Below, one piece after another: positions 31,511-40,869 of a stretch of 64,000 nucleotides of DNA. Numbering within the stretch: the first letter of the stretch is position 1; every line of letters starts with the position of its first letter. Both the position numbers and the translations under genes were made by a program. This DNA comes from Halobaculum sp. MBLA0147 (GTDB lineage Archaea; Halobacteriota; Halobacteria; Halobacteriales; Haloferacaceae): the NCBI RefSeq assembly GCF_041361345.1, contig NZ_JBGKAD010000004.1, forward strand, positions 124,001-188,000. The letters are read 5' to 3'. The notes below the pieces were generated by a model. That model did not search any database. It was given only the letters and a program-made list of their open reading frames with translations, and was not told where the DNA came from.

Positions 31511-33922
31511 ATGAGTGCAAACCTCCCCCCGACCGTCAGCTGGCTCCCATCGTGGAAGAACACGACTGACCAGATCGTTCATCACGAAGTCTTCCCGGAG
31601 ACATCCGCCACCCTCACATCCATCAGACTCCACCCCCTCATCGCACAGCGACTCGACGAACGTGGGTTCTCCGGCCTGTATCAGCACCAGGCAGATGCCA
31701 TCCGAGCCATCAGGGACGGGACGAGCACTGTCGTCGCGACGCCGACAGCCTCTGGGAAGAGCCTCACGTATGTGATCCCAGCGCTCGAAGCGGCGCTTGA
31801 ACACGACAGTTCAACGCTGTACATCGCGCCCACGCGCGCCCTCATCAACGACCAGGCAGCTACCTTCCGCAACTACGCCGAGGATCTCGATCCCAATCGA
31901 ACAATCACTGTGGGTGAGTACACTGGATCGACACCGACGGACCGGCGTCGAGAGATCCGACAGTCGCCGCCGGATATCCTCCTCACGACGCCGGATATGC
32001 TACACAACTCACTTCTACCGTACTCGATTGACGGCCCGTGGAGTGACCTGCTAGCAGACCTCGCCTATGTTGTCGTCGACGAAGTCCACCAATTCCGTGG
32101 CGTGTTCGGATCACACGTTTCCAACATCTTCCGCCGGCTACAGCGCCTGTGTGACACAGGCACTCTGGACACCGATCCACAGTTCATCTGTGCCTCAGCG
32201 ACGATCGGGAATCCAGTCGAACATGCGAGCGCCGTCACGGGGTGCTGTCCGGACGAGTTTACGCTCATCAACACCGATACGAGTGAATCAGGTCGCCAAG
32301 ACTGGGTGTTGTGGCAGCCACCGTTGAAAGACCGCGGTGATGACGCTACCGACACGAACACCCGCGTCTCAAATCATCAAGCATCACTCGACCTCTTCCT
32401 AGAGTTTCTCGGCCGAGGTTATCAGACACTCGTGTTCACGAATGCCCGGCAGACAGCAGAGCAGTACGTCGATCAAGCCCGTCAACGCGCTGCCAATGCA
32501 CCGGGACTCCCGGCAGAGGACGCAATCGCCAGTTATCACTCCCACCTCCCAGACGAGACTCGGACAACAATCGAACACCAACTTCGAAACGGGGAAGTCG
32601 TCGGCGCGTGGACAACCAGCGCCCTCGAAGTCGGTGTTGACATTGGATCGCTCGACATCGTCATCCTCGACGGGTATCCAGGAACCAAGATGGAGACATT
32701 TCAGCGTGGGGGGCGGGCAGGCCGCGGGACAGATGACAGCGCTGTGGTCCTAGTCGGCTCTGACGACCCGCTCGACGAGTACATCATGGAGAACCCGACG
32801 AGCCTCTTCCAAGGGGATGCCGAAAAGGCGGCCGTCAACAACGAGAACAGTGCCATCCAGCCCGATCACCTCCAGTCTGCTGCTGCCGAGGTCCCCCTGA
32901 CAGAGAGTGACGCTACGTGGTTCGGTGACTCCCTTGCTGGCCAGCTTGATGAACTCACAGATACCTCGCCACTCACTCGTGTTGATACCAAAACACGAAC
33001 TGACTACCGGTGGCCAGATGAAGTAGATACGACACCACACTACGACTTCTCTATCAGGTCAATCGCAGATGACAACATTATCGTCGCGGACAGGACACAG
33101 ATTGACGACCCCGACACCGAACTTGACGCTGATAGCGACGGAGTCATCACCACAATAAGTCGGAACGAGGCAATCCGCGACACCCACCCCGGTGCGATTT
33201 ACTACTCAAACGGCCAGAAGTACCGCATCACCGACGCCGACTATGATAATGAACAGGTACTCGCCGTCCCACTCGACGACACAGAGTCCTACACAGCCAG
33301 CTTGACAGAACACTCCATCTCCATCCAGGCAACTCGCGAGACCATCCACATCGGCGGGGTGTTCGACACAGAGATCACACTCGCCGATGTCTCCGTCGCC
33401 CGTGAGTTCAACGGGTATCTCGAGTACGCGTACCAAAACGACCCTGACCCTGACCGTATAGGTATTGACGATCTAGAAACACACATCCCCTCATACACGT
33501 ATAATACGACGGCTCTCTCACTGTCTCTCTCCGAGAAAGCGACTGCATCCATCGAAGAGAAGCTGGGCGATCCGGACCTCCTCGGTGCCGGGCTCCACGC
33601 AGCCCAACATACACTGACCAGCCAGTTCCCGGTCAACTACCTGTGTGACCGACGTGACATCAGTGGGATCACGAGTCATCACCATCCGGACACAGGAACT
33701 GCAACACTGTTCATCCACGACACGCATCCGGGTGGAGCCGGCCTCTGTGACCAGGCGTTTGAGGATATCAAAGCAATTCTTGATCAGAGTCTCACACGCA
33801 TCGAGACCTGTTCGTGTACGACTGGGTGTCCGACCTGTATCCATCATCCTCATTGTCGCACTGGAAACGACAATCTCCACAAAGACGGCGGCTACGTAGT
33901 GCTTCAGGCACTCAAAAAGTAG
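31511..33922 (+). CDS. MrfA/Hrq1-like SF2 helicase with DUF1998 domain, 803 aa
   Basis: SF2 helicase motifs are in order: Thr-Pro-Thr-Ala-Ser-Gly-Lys-Ser (77-84), Asp-Glu-Val-His (190-193), Ser-Ala-Thr (229-231) and Gln-Arg-Gly-Gly-Arg-Ala-Gly-Arg (398-405). The C-terminus carries the DUF1998/MZB zinc module, with Cys767, Cys769, Cys773, Cys776 and Cys782 spaced as Cys-x-Cys-x3-Cys-x2-Cys-x5-Cys. Members include bacterial MrfA and yeast Hrq1, 3'-5' helicases in DNA damage and crosslink repair. Relatives also occur in defence and mobile-element loci. Its presence among surface-system genes suggests a role in processing plasmid DNA, but repair is equally possible. Confidence 0.88.
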   Translation: MSANLPPTVSWLPSWKNTTDQIVHHEVFPETSATLTSIRLHPLIAQRLDERGFSGLYQHQADAIRAIRDGTSTVVATPTASGKSLTYVIPALEAALEHDSSTLYIAPTRALINDQAATFRNYAEDLDPNRTITVGEYTGSTPTDRRREIRQSPPDILLTTPDMLHNSLLPYSIDGPWSDLLADLAYVVVDEVHQFRGVFGSHVSNIFRRLQRLCDTGTLDTDPQFICASATIGNPVEHASAVTGCCPDEFTLINTDTSESGRQDWVLWQPPLKDRGDDATDTNTRVSNHQASLDLFLEFLGRGYQTLVFTNARQTAEQYVDQARQRAANAPGLPAEDAIASYHSHLPDETRTTIEHQLRNGEVVGAWTTSALEVGVDIGSLDIVILDGYPGTKMETFQRGGRAGRGTDDSAVVLVGSDDPLDEYIMENPTSLFQGDAEKAAVNNENSAIQPDHLQSAAAEVPLTESDATWFGDSLAGQLDELTDTSPLTRVDTKTRTDYRWPDEVDTTPHYDFSIRSIADDNIIVADRTQIDDPDTELDADSDGVITTISRNEAIRDTHPGAIYYSNGQKYRITDADYDNEQVLAVPLDDTESYTASLTEHSISIQATRETIHIGGVFDTEITLADVSVAREFNGYLEYAYQNDPDPDRIGIDDLETHIPSYTYNTTALSLSLSEKATASIEEKLGDPDLLGAGLHAAQHTLTSQFPVNYLCDRRDISGITSHHHPDTGTATLFIHDTHPGGAGLCDQAFEDIKAILDQSLTRIETCSCTTGCPTCIHHPHCRTGNDNLHKDGGYVVLQALKK

Positions 33923-33928
33923 CTTTGG

Positions 33929-35062
33929 TCACTGATCTAGAACCACACTCGTATTCACTTGATCCCGGAACCAGAGTGCCCCTCGAGCTGTTCCAACAAC
34001 TCGGATCTCCCCTGCAGGAACTCGGGCCTCAGTTGACAGCGGTGAACTGCTGATCCGCACCTCTCCATCTACGATTCCTACAAAAACAGTTTCGTTAGAG
34101 AACTCTCCACGTACAGACGTGAATTGAGTCTGATTGATGATCGCAAGCTGGCTCCCCTGGGGAGCCCTCCCTGAAATGGAAACAGCCATTCCCCCGCCTC
34201 TGTCGGCAACTCGATAGGATACAGTGACAGGATCGCCAGTAAGGGGACCAGTACGAACAGCTCCCTCAACAGCCTGTCGTACACCAGATGAGACAGCGAA
34301 TGTTGACCCGTCAACAGTCCCTGTGAGTGATACCTGCCGAATCACTCCTTCTTGGTTGATTACAAGTGTTCCATTCACATCGGTGCTACTCTGGAGTCCC
34401 ACACGGAGATCGCCCGGTGCTACTTGAAAGTCCTGTAGACGATACACTGCAACGCGTTCCCCATCACGAAGGCCGACCCTACTAAACTCCCATCCACCCA
34501 GTCGGCTAGCGTCAACAAACACCTCAGACCGAAGGACCAATCGAACAAACTCACGCTGATCAGCTGAGTGACGCCAAAGCCGGTCACTCGACTGCGAAGA
34601 CGGAGCGAACTGAGCAATACCCTGCCCGTTTGAAAGTCGGTACTGAAGAAGACCGGCAGGAGATTGGGATCGAGCAGAAAGGCCACCCTCTCCGACTGAT
34701 GCAGTAATACTGCGCGACGTCACTGGCTTCCCGTCAGAAATGAACCGGTACGTGTAATTACCAGACATCAGGTGGTTGATCGTCGACGCGCCTACACGGC
34801 TATCGACACCATCAGCGGAAGCGCCAACCGGGAATACAAACGAAAGGTCAGCAGTAGCCGTAGCTTCAGTTGAACTTGACACCGGTGTTTGCGTCTCGGG
34901 CTGCTTAGCAGATCTTTCCGCTTCAGTCTCCCCCGGAGTTTCCGATGTTCCCGATTCAGTTGTGACAGTCCCTGGCGTAGAACTGTCGTCGCCGACTAGA
35001 CCCCCACACCCGGCACTCAAAACAATAAGTGATGCGACTAGTACGGCTTGCAGCCGACTCAT
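33929..35062 (-). CDS. haloarchaeal lipoprotein, 377 aa
   Basis: A hydrophobic signal ends in a lipobox (Leu-Ser-Ala-Gly-Cys, Cys19), followed by a Ser/Thr/Glu-rich linker and a beta-rich C-terminal domain. It resembles the lipoprotein at 37491-38408 in layout, including a 'Val-Ile-Arg-(Lys/Gln)-(Leu/Val)-(Glu/Ser)' strand near the end. The two flank the TSP3 peptidase-like gene on the opposite strand. It is probably anchored on the outer face of the membrane. Function unknown. Confidence 0.7.
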   Translation of the reverse strand: MSRLQAVLVASLIVLSAGCGGLVGDDSSTPGTVTTESGTSETPGETEAERSAKQPETQTPVSSSTEATATADLSFVFPVGASADGVDSRVGASTINHLMSGNYTYRFISDGKPVTSRSITASVGEGGLSARSQSPAGLLQYRLSNGQGIAQFAPSSQSSDRLWRHSADQREFVRLVLRSEVFVDASRLGGWEFSRVGLRDGERVAVYRLQDFQVAPGDLRVGLQSSTDVNGTLVINQEGVIRQVSLTGTVDGSTFAVSSGVRQAVEGAVRTGPLTGDPVTVSYRVADRGGGMAVSISGRAPQGSQLAIINQTQFTSVRGEFSNETVFVGIVDGEVRISSSPLSTEARVPAGEIRVVGTARGALWFRDQVNTSVVLDQ

Positions 35063-35145
35063 AGGTAGCCGTTCCGCCTACAGCAATAAAAAGGAAACTG
35101 TATATGTAGGAGGAGTTTGTACCTGCAGATACAACTGGCAGTAAC

Positions 35146-37494
35146 ATGGTTCGACTCACAAACGTAGCCATAGGAATTGGACTGTGCATCTTCCTGATCG
35201 CTTCACTTGGCCAGGTTGCACAGGCAGCCCCTCCCGGAACATCCAGCGAAGTGAATGTCACTGTCTCCGGAACAGGATCGACTACAGGAAGTGAGAATGA
35301 GATAGTGTATAGGTTAACAATAACCGTGCCCAAGGGCCAGGGAGAAATTAATCTGCGAGTCGCTAATTGGGAAGACCCAATAAAGACGCCCGGAGAGAAC
35401 ATCAAGACCGTCACACGGGGACCACTAAGTACGGTTATATCCATAGATGGAAAGAAGGGTAAAACAACTAACCATACAGCGGTAGTCCCGGTGAAGGTTT
35501 TCTCGAGTGGAAACAATATAGACTCTGAACCAAAGGTAGTGCCAACCCCGGTCGTTGAACCTCTCAAGGACCGAAGCAACCTAACTGTAACAGAAGAGTA
35601 TAGCCTCTCTGGAGTGGACAACTACTACATGAGCTCTGGCTCAGCGTTTATCGGAAATTATGAAACTAAGTCATTCAACGAAGGGGGTGTTAATATCACG
35701 GTAGTAAAAAGTTCAAAGGCAGAAAATGAATCTCTCAACTATGGAACTAAACGGATGAGAGGACTCGGCGCTGCATTTGCATGGTACATGTCGAATGTCA
35801 CCGAAATAGATATATTCGTAGTTCCAAACAGAGGATTTAAAACCTCGGTGGTCAACCGAAGACTGGATAGAAAAAAGTCATCATTCATTTTCACTGGAGA
35901 GAATGGTCAGTTTAATTCAATCATAGCAGAGAACACACACATAGCTACAGACCACTACTATACCCCGAAGGTCAGATGGCTCACTGAAGCTTGGGACGGG
36001 TATTACAGAAACATAATCGACGGCTACTACGCTTCCGATAATGGCAGTTACCACTATAACCCCGATTCTTTGGATGATAATACACACTACTACGAGTCAG
36101 CCGATCTCACTAGTCAATCTCGGTCGAGGTTTGCTGACTATACCAAAGGACGGGTGCTTCTGGGACACATCCACTACCGAATTCACAAAAAGACAAACGG
36201 CAAAAAAGGCATCACTGACGTATTCAGACGACTGAACACGAAGCGGAGAGTGAACTACCAGTCATTAAAGAAGGCGATAAAGGCTGAGACAGGTGTTGTA
36301 CTCGGGGCTCAGTTCAGACGGTGGATGAACGGTCAAGGAATGCCGGACCCGAAAGGGAATACTACTACGTACGCTCTCCCCAAGGCATTCTATACAAACA
36401 AATTCGACATTGACGGCGACGGGGTCCCGTTCCGAACTGAGCACGAACTCGGCTCGGACTGGACAAGAGAGGACACCGACAATGACGGTCTCGACGACGA
36501 CGACGAACTCCGAAAGTACAACACCTCGCTTACCCAGGCCGACACTGATGGCGACGGTCTTGACGATCGATTCGAAGCCATCGGGATGGAGCAAAAGCAC
36601 GGATTCACACTTGATCCGGCCTCAAACGACACCGATAATGACGGGTTGAGCGACGGCAAAGAGCTGCGGCTCAACGAATCAGGCGGAGTTTCACCCATCA
36701 TCCCTGACAGTGACAGTGATGGACTCACAGACGGGGAAGAAGTAAAACAGTACAACACGTCGCCAACCAACCCCGACTCGGACAGTGACTCTCTTGAAGA
36801 CGGGAAGGAAATCACCCTCAGTACGGACCCGAAAGATCCTGATTCCGACGGTGACGGTATCAAGGATGGACGCGAGACCGAGGGTGATGGTCTCACACCA
36901 ATCACTGGCGTCCGGACGGACCCAACAGCGGTTGATACGGACAATGACGGAATGAACGATCTGGCGGAGATCAAAGCCGGACGTGACCCAGCTGGCTACG
37001 ATCTAGACAACGATGGGATCAACGACACCCGCGAGATCGAGCTCGGCCTCCTCCCTAACAAAACCGACACCGATGGCGATGGGCTTAGTGACCCCCGAGA
37101 ATTGAATCTCTCAACAAACGCCACACTTCCGGATACAGATGATGATGGTCTTGAAGACGGACGCGAGGTGAAACTGGGAACAAACCCAACTGCTGTTGAC
37201 ACCGACAATGATGGTCTTACCGACGGTGAAGAGGTAGATAAGTATGGAACCGACCCAACGCTAAAAGATACAGACGGAGATGGGATTCCAGACGGGAAGG
37301 AAGTGACCAGCAACACAGACCCACTAGAGAAGGACTCAGATGATGATGGGACCCCAGACGGCCTCGGAGAAGGGTACGAAAAACAACCGACAGTGACAGA
37401 CACAGAACAAACAGCAACACGAGGGCCCGGCTTCACAATGGTCACAGGAGCTGCAGCAGTTGTCGTTATGATACTAATCCATAGACGACACTAG
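35146..37494 (+). CDS. peptidase-like TSP3 surface protein with PGF-CTERM, 782 aa
   Basis: A signal peptide (residues 5-28) is followed by a region resembling the M1/M61-type gluzincin fold. The expected His-Glu-x-x-His helix reads Ala261-Glu-Asn-Thr-His265, and a Trp-Leu-Thr-Glu281 motif follows 13 residues later, where the third zinc ligand belongs. The downstream pattern Tyr-x-Lys-Gly-x2-Leu-Leu...Thr-Asn-Gly-Lys-Lys also fits that family. Residues 412-745 hold about a dozen calcium-binding TSP3 repeats (Asp-x-Asp-x-Asp-Gly). The C-terminus ends Pro-Gly-Phe (761-763), a hydrophobic helix and Arg-Arg, a PGF-CTERM signal for archaeosortase. The first zinc His is lost, so it is probably an inactive binding protein. 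Confidence 0.75.
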   Translation: MVRLTNVAIGIGLCIFLIASLGQVAQAAPPGTSSEVNVTVSGTGSTTGSENEIVYRLTITVPKGQGEINLRVANWEDPIKTPGENIKTVTRGPLSTVISIDGKKGKTTNHTAVVPVKVFSSGNNIDSEPKVVPTPVVEPLKDRSNLTVTEEYSLSGVDNYYMSSGSAFIGNYETKSFNEGGVNITVVKSSKAENESLNYGTKRMRGLGAAFAWYMSNVTEIDIFVVPNRGFKTSVVNRRLDRKKSSFIFTGENGQFNSIIAENTHIATDHYYTPKVRWLTEAWDGYYRNIIDGYYASDNGSYHYNPDSLDDNTHYYESADLTSQSRSRFADYTKGRVLLGHIHYRIHKKTNGKKGITDVFRRLNTKRRVNYQSLKKAIKAETGVVLGAQFRRWMNGQGMPDPKGNTTTYALPKAFYTNKFDIDGDGVPFRTEHELGSDWTREDTDNDGLDDDDELRKYNTSLTQADTDGDGLDDRFEAIGMEQKHGFTLDPASNDTDNDGLSDGKELRLNESGGVSPIIPDSDSDGLTDGEEVKQYNTSPTNPDSDSDSLEDGKEITLSTDPKDPDSDGDGIKDGRETEGDGLTPITGVRTDPTAVDTDNDGMNDLAEIKAGRDPAGYDLDNDGINDTREIELGLLPNKTDTDGDGLSDPRELNLSTNATLPDTDDDGLEDGREVKLGTNPTAVDTDNDGLTDGEEVDKYGTDPTLKDTDGDGIPDGKEVTSNTDPLEKDSDDDGTPDGLGEGYEKQPTVTDTEQTATRGPGFTMVTGAAAVVVMILIHRRH

Positions 37495-38408
37495 CGAGCC
37501 CATCTTGGCGGAGTGACAGTCACTGTCCCCAATTCAGAGATCATCTGCGTTATCCTGACTTCTGCGACTTGGTCACCCCGAACAGCGGTGATCGATATCT
37601 CTAATTTACGGATGACACCTCTGGAGTCGACAGAGACCGTAGCTTCTGCCGCAGCAAGGTCAGTAGTCGCGTTTCTAGTGAACCCGATGTCCTGATCAAG
37701 AAGCGAAGCCAATGGGTGGCTAGGCCGATATGCGCTCTTTAATGATGGCTCCTGAAGACCATACACTGTCACACTGACCCCACCAACGGAAGACGTTCCC
37801 TGCTGAGCAAAGGTTGCCCCCCGTAGATATTTCATCGGTCCCTCAACCACAGATTGCGGAGTAGTGTAGCCAGGCATCGCGACTGGGGACACTTCGCCAA
37901 CCTGTCGAGACCCATCTGATTGGTACACAGCAGAAACACCACGATTTCCAACAACCCACGAGTGGATCGACTCTACACCACCTTCATCGCGAAGCGATGA
38001 AGACCGGTAGACTCCACGAATAGTATTGTTAGAAAGGTTGACGTTAGATATGTATGACCGAGAGTACGGGTCATCACCAACAGCAGCCTGAAGACCCACC
38101 TGCATTTTGAACGTTTTGCGGGAATGTAGTGCACGCTTATTTTGACGGACCAGAGTAGACTGAGCTACACCAACATCAGGAAGCGCCGTCATCGTCGGTG
38201 TTTGTCGATTACCCGGCTCAGGGATATCAGTGGATTCTCGTGTCTCAGTCGATGATGAAAGAGCAGTCTCACTTGCTAGTGAAGATGTCTGTGAAGGTGA
38301 ATCTGTTGTAGGTGTTGAAGATGGCGACGACGGTCCCGGTGCAGGTCCGCCAGCTCCGCACCCGGCGAGGAGGACGATAGCTGCGACTGTGATGATGCTC
38401 CAGCGCAT
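37491..38408 (-). CDS. haloarchaeal lipoprotein, possibly DUF7537-type, 305 aa
   Basis: ATG 38408 gives a normal lipoprotein signal (Leu-Leu-Ala-Gly-Cys, Cys17). A Ser/Thr/Pro-rich linker precedes a beta-rich domain that ends with Gly-Val-Ile-Arg-Lys...Val-Thr-Val-Thr-Pro-Pro-Arg-Trp, an ending I associate with haloarchaeal DUF7537 lipoproteins. Its stop overlaps the stop of the TSP3 gene by four bases (convergent). Upstream codons in the open frame are rejected because the signal peptide starts here. It is likely a paralogue of the lipoprotein at 33929-35062. Confidence 0.7.
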   Translation of the reverse strand: MRWSIITVAAIVLLAGCGAGGPAPGPSSPSSTPTTDSPSQTSSLASETALSSSTETRESTDIPEPGNRQTPTMTALPDVGVAQSTLVRQNKRALHSRKTFKMQVGLQAAVGDDPYSRSYISNVNLSNNTIRGVYRSSSLRDEGGVESIHSWVVGNRGVSAVYQSDGSRQVGEVSPVAMPGYTTPQSVVEGPMKYLRGATFAQQGTSSVGGVSVTVYGLQEPSLKSAYRPSHPLASLLDQDIGFTRNATTDLAAAEATVSVDSRGVIRKLEISITAVRGDQVAEVRITQMISELGTVTVTPPRWAR

Positions 38409-38543
38409 ATTAGTCCCACACACTACACCGCTGTTAAACCCTTCACATTTACTATCGAAGGCACGCAGGCAGAAACACACACGTTGAGCCGACCACAGTA
38501 TAGACACTGTTTTGAGACTGGACTCTGATGGACATGTACGAGT

Positions 38544-40568
38544 ATGGCAGAGCATCAGCAACTGGTTGATGGCGATACTCTTACTGACCGAGGCCGAGAT
38601 ATCGTGTATTCGTCTCTCCCGGACGTGATCGATAACCCCCGTGATATCACGGAGTACGGCTTTCGCGACTACTATGACCTCCTCGGGGTTGCCCCGTCAG
38701 CCACTGCTGACGAGATCAATACAGCGTTTCGGGAAGCGGTTTTAATCTTCCACCCACGGAGATCGGACTTCGAGTACGCTCGGGACATCTTCGATCAGTT
38801 ACAGACAGGGCGCGACATTCTGACAGACGAAGTAGATCCCCCGCAAGGGACCTCGTCACGTGAGGCATACGACACACTCGGACACTATCGGTATTTGCTT
38901 GAATCGTCGATCAACATCGAGATCGGGTATGATGTCGAGTATACACCAGTTGATACGTCGCGGACTCTCGCATCACACCCATTGCTAGAAGGAGCTCAGG
39001 AGGTGAAGGACGGCACAGAGTCTACTGAATACCCCACAGCAGAGAGTGAACAGCGGGCTGACGACACGCCGCAGCCCAGTGGACAGGCGGACACACAGTC
39101 GACCGCAACTCAGTCCTCACCAGCAGACACGACCGCACAGAGACAAGCAGAGCCCGGTGAAACTCAAGAACCTGATTCCGGCGGTTCCACACCCGACGAG
39201 GAAACTCCATCTCCGTCTCAGGGTGACGGCAGTGCCAGTCCTTCGGACGACACGGACCCGTCAACTGTCCAGCACGCGGCGATGCGCGAGGCGGAGGGAG
39301 ACACACAACAGTCTCGGTCTCGGTCGGATACTGGTGGGGAATCGTCCCGAGTATCGGCATCTGATGATACTGGACCGGACACGAGATCGTCGCCAGCCCA
39401 GACGCTTGGTGGACGAGAGGCACCACCTGAGTCGCAACAGGACGATACGTCGTCGGTTCAGCGCACACCACACGGGACGGCTGCAACGGGCGCTGGTCGG
39501 TCCACAACTACCTCCCAGGGGCAGTCATCAACCACACGACGAGATTCAGTCGGGACACCACAGGGAAGCGCCTCACCAAACCCAGGGAGCGTGACAGCTC
39601 AGGCGGCAGCCCGCCAAGCGGCCAGTACAGCCCATCCATTCGGAACGCCAGTGACGACATCACGTAAGCCGTTGCTCTCGCCGAAGGAGGACGAACGAGC
39701 GATCGACGATGATCAAGAGCAACTGACAAATGGCGCGATCTACCAAACTCCGTCCGAGATTGATCCGACGGCACAGGGCGTCTCTGGCCTCTCACTTGCG
39801 AAACTAATCCGTCGCCGCCTCATCTACTCAGCCGGGGGCGGTGCACTACTCGGTGCAGTCTTGTCGATTCTCGAGGCCATCCGTATCCTCCCGACGACAG
39901 CGGTCACTGGGGTTCTCCTCGTTTTTGGCGCGGTGGTATTCGCCCTCCGCTATCGTCGGTTGCAGGATCGATCAGTAATCGAACTCCACTGGACAGCGAC
40001 GGATAGCGACCGACTTGTCTCGCAGCCACAACTCGGGCTGTTTGCGGTCGGTGGTGTCGGCCTCGCAAATCTCCTACCGCTGGTGACAGTTCGGGCACAT
40101 CCGTGGACATGGGCAGTGATGGAATTGGTCGCGCCGAGTCAAAACGTCGGTACGCCGTTCCTCACCCAGGGGACACTCGGGATGCCCAGTGTGACAGCGG
40201 CGCTCAACTTTGGCGGGGCACTGCTCACGCTCTTGGCAGTGCCGGCTGGAGTCCTGACGATACACTATCCAGCGATGCAGGTGTGGCAACAGTACTCCCC
40301 GGTCGATCCAGTCGGGGGCCCAACACCACTCCGAGTGATTCGCTATCCGTGGATCACTGAGGGCTTTCTTGCGTCTGGGGCAGCTGCTGTTGCCGTGGTT
40401 GCGAGTTATGTGATTGCGCCGGTCTGGACTGGTATCCAGCCTTCACCGCGGATTGCCCGGTCTCTGGTCGGTATGACTGGCCCGCTCACGACTGGGGCGA
40501 TCGTGAGTGTTCTCAGCACTCTCCTCGTTGCTGTAGTGCTCACTGCGGCCCGTACCGTCGAGTCCTAG
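38544..40568 (+). CDS. membrane J-domain protein, 674 aa
   Basis: Residues 40-110 match a J-domain (Asp-Tyr-Tyr-Asp-Leu-Leu-Gly-Val...Ile-Asn-x2-Phe-Arg-Glu-Ala). The Hsp70-stimulating His-Pro-Asp is replaced by His70-Pro-Arg72. A Ser/Thr/Gln/Asp-rich disordered region of about 250 residues follows, then about six membrane helices (about 430-670). J-domain proteins normally recruit DnaK/Hsp70. With the Asp lost this may only be a structural docking domain. It is first in a rightward run with the zinc-finger, RecA-like, PilB and PilC genes, suggesting a role in assembling the machine. Confidence 0.75.
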   Translation: MAEHQQLVDGDTLTDRGRDIVYSSLPDVIDNPRDITEYGFRDYYDLLGVAPSATADEINTAFREAVLIFHPRRSDFEYARDIFDQLQTGRDILTDEVDPPQGTSSREAYDTLGHYRYLLESSINIEIGYDVEYTPVDTSRTLASHPLLEGAQEVKDGTESTEYPTAESEQRADDTPQPSGQADTQSTATQSSPADTTAQRQAEPGETQEPDSGGSTPDEETPSPSQGDGSASPSDDTDPSTVQHAAMREAEGDTQQSRSRSDTGGESSRVSASDDTGPDTRSSPAQTLGGREAPPESQQDDTSSVQRTPHGTAATGAGRSTTTSQGQSSTTRRDSVGTPQGSASPNPGSVTAQAAARQAASTAHPFGTPVTTSRKPLLSPKEDERAIDDDQEQLTNGAIYQTPSEIDPTAQGVSGLSLAKLIRRRLIYSAGGGALLGAVLSILEAIRILPTTAVTGVLLVFGAVVFALRYRRLQDRSVIELHWTATDSDRLVSQPQLGLFAVGGVGLANLLPLVTVRAHPWTWAVMELVAPSQNVGTPFLTQGTLGMPSVTAALNFGGALLTLLAVPAGVLTIHYPAMQVWQQYSPVDPVGGPTPLRVIRYPWITEGFLASGAAAVAVVASYVIAPVWTGIQPSPRIARSLVGMTGPLTTGAIVSVLSTLLVAVVLTAARTVES

Positions 40569-40869
40569 CCCACTCAATCGCGTCGTGAGAGATCACATCG
40601 GATGCTCAAAACCTCGTTGACAACTGAAACTGTGAGGGTTCACTCACCCTCAGTCACGCAGTCCCGTTCTACTGCCGGCACGAACTGCAAACGATCTGTA
40701 TGGTTTTGATCGACCCCTCCCAACCACTAGATTCTCCGCCTGGTTATCACACATCTGCCACCCACCCACAAGAACTATCAGACATCACCGTCATTCGTAT
40801 ATACGCACACATCAGACACCATGCAAAGCCCACTGTTCCCCCCAGTGAGGCCTTTCCAAGCCCTAACAC
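40569..40869. other. intergenic gap with a hairpin
   Basis: This 301-bp gap has no credible gene. A TGAGGGT/ACCCTCA hairpin lies at 40633-40652, and a TATA-like CGTATATACGC at 40796-40806 lies about 65 bp before the next gene. Confidence 0.5.
40633..40652 (+). terminator. hairpin after the J-domain gene
   Basis: A perfect seven-bp stem TGAGGGT/ACCCTCA with a six-base loop lies 64 bp after the stop codon. It may end transcription of the J-domain gene. No T-run follows, so confidence is moderate. Confidence 0.4.

Noticed and set aside
18139-40590. Shared 14-mer CACTCAATCGCGTC at about 18139 and 40571
   Set aside because: The match does not extend and the surrounding sequence is unrelated, so it is probably chance or a common short motif.
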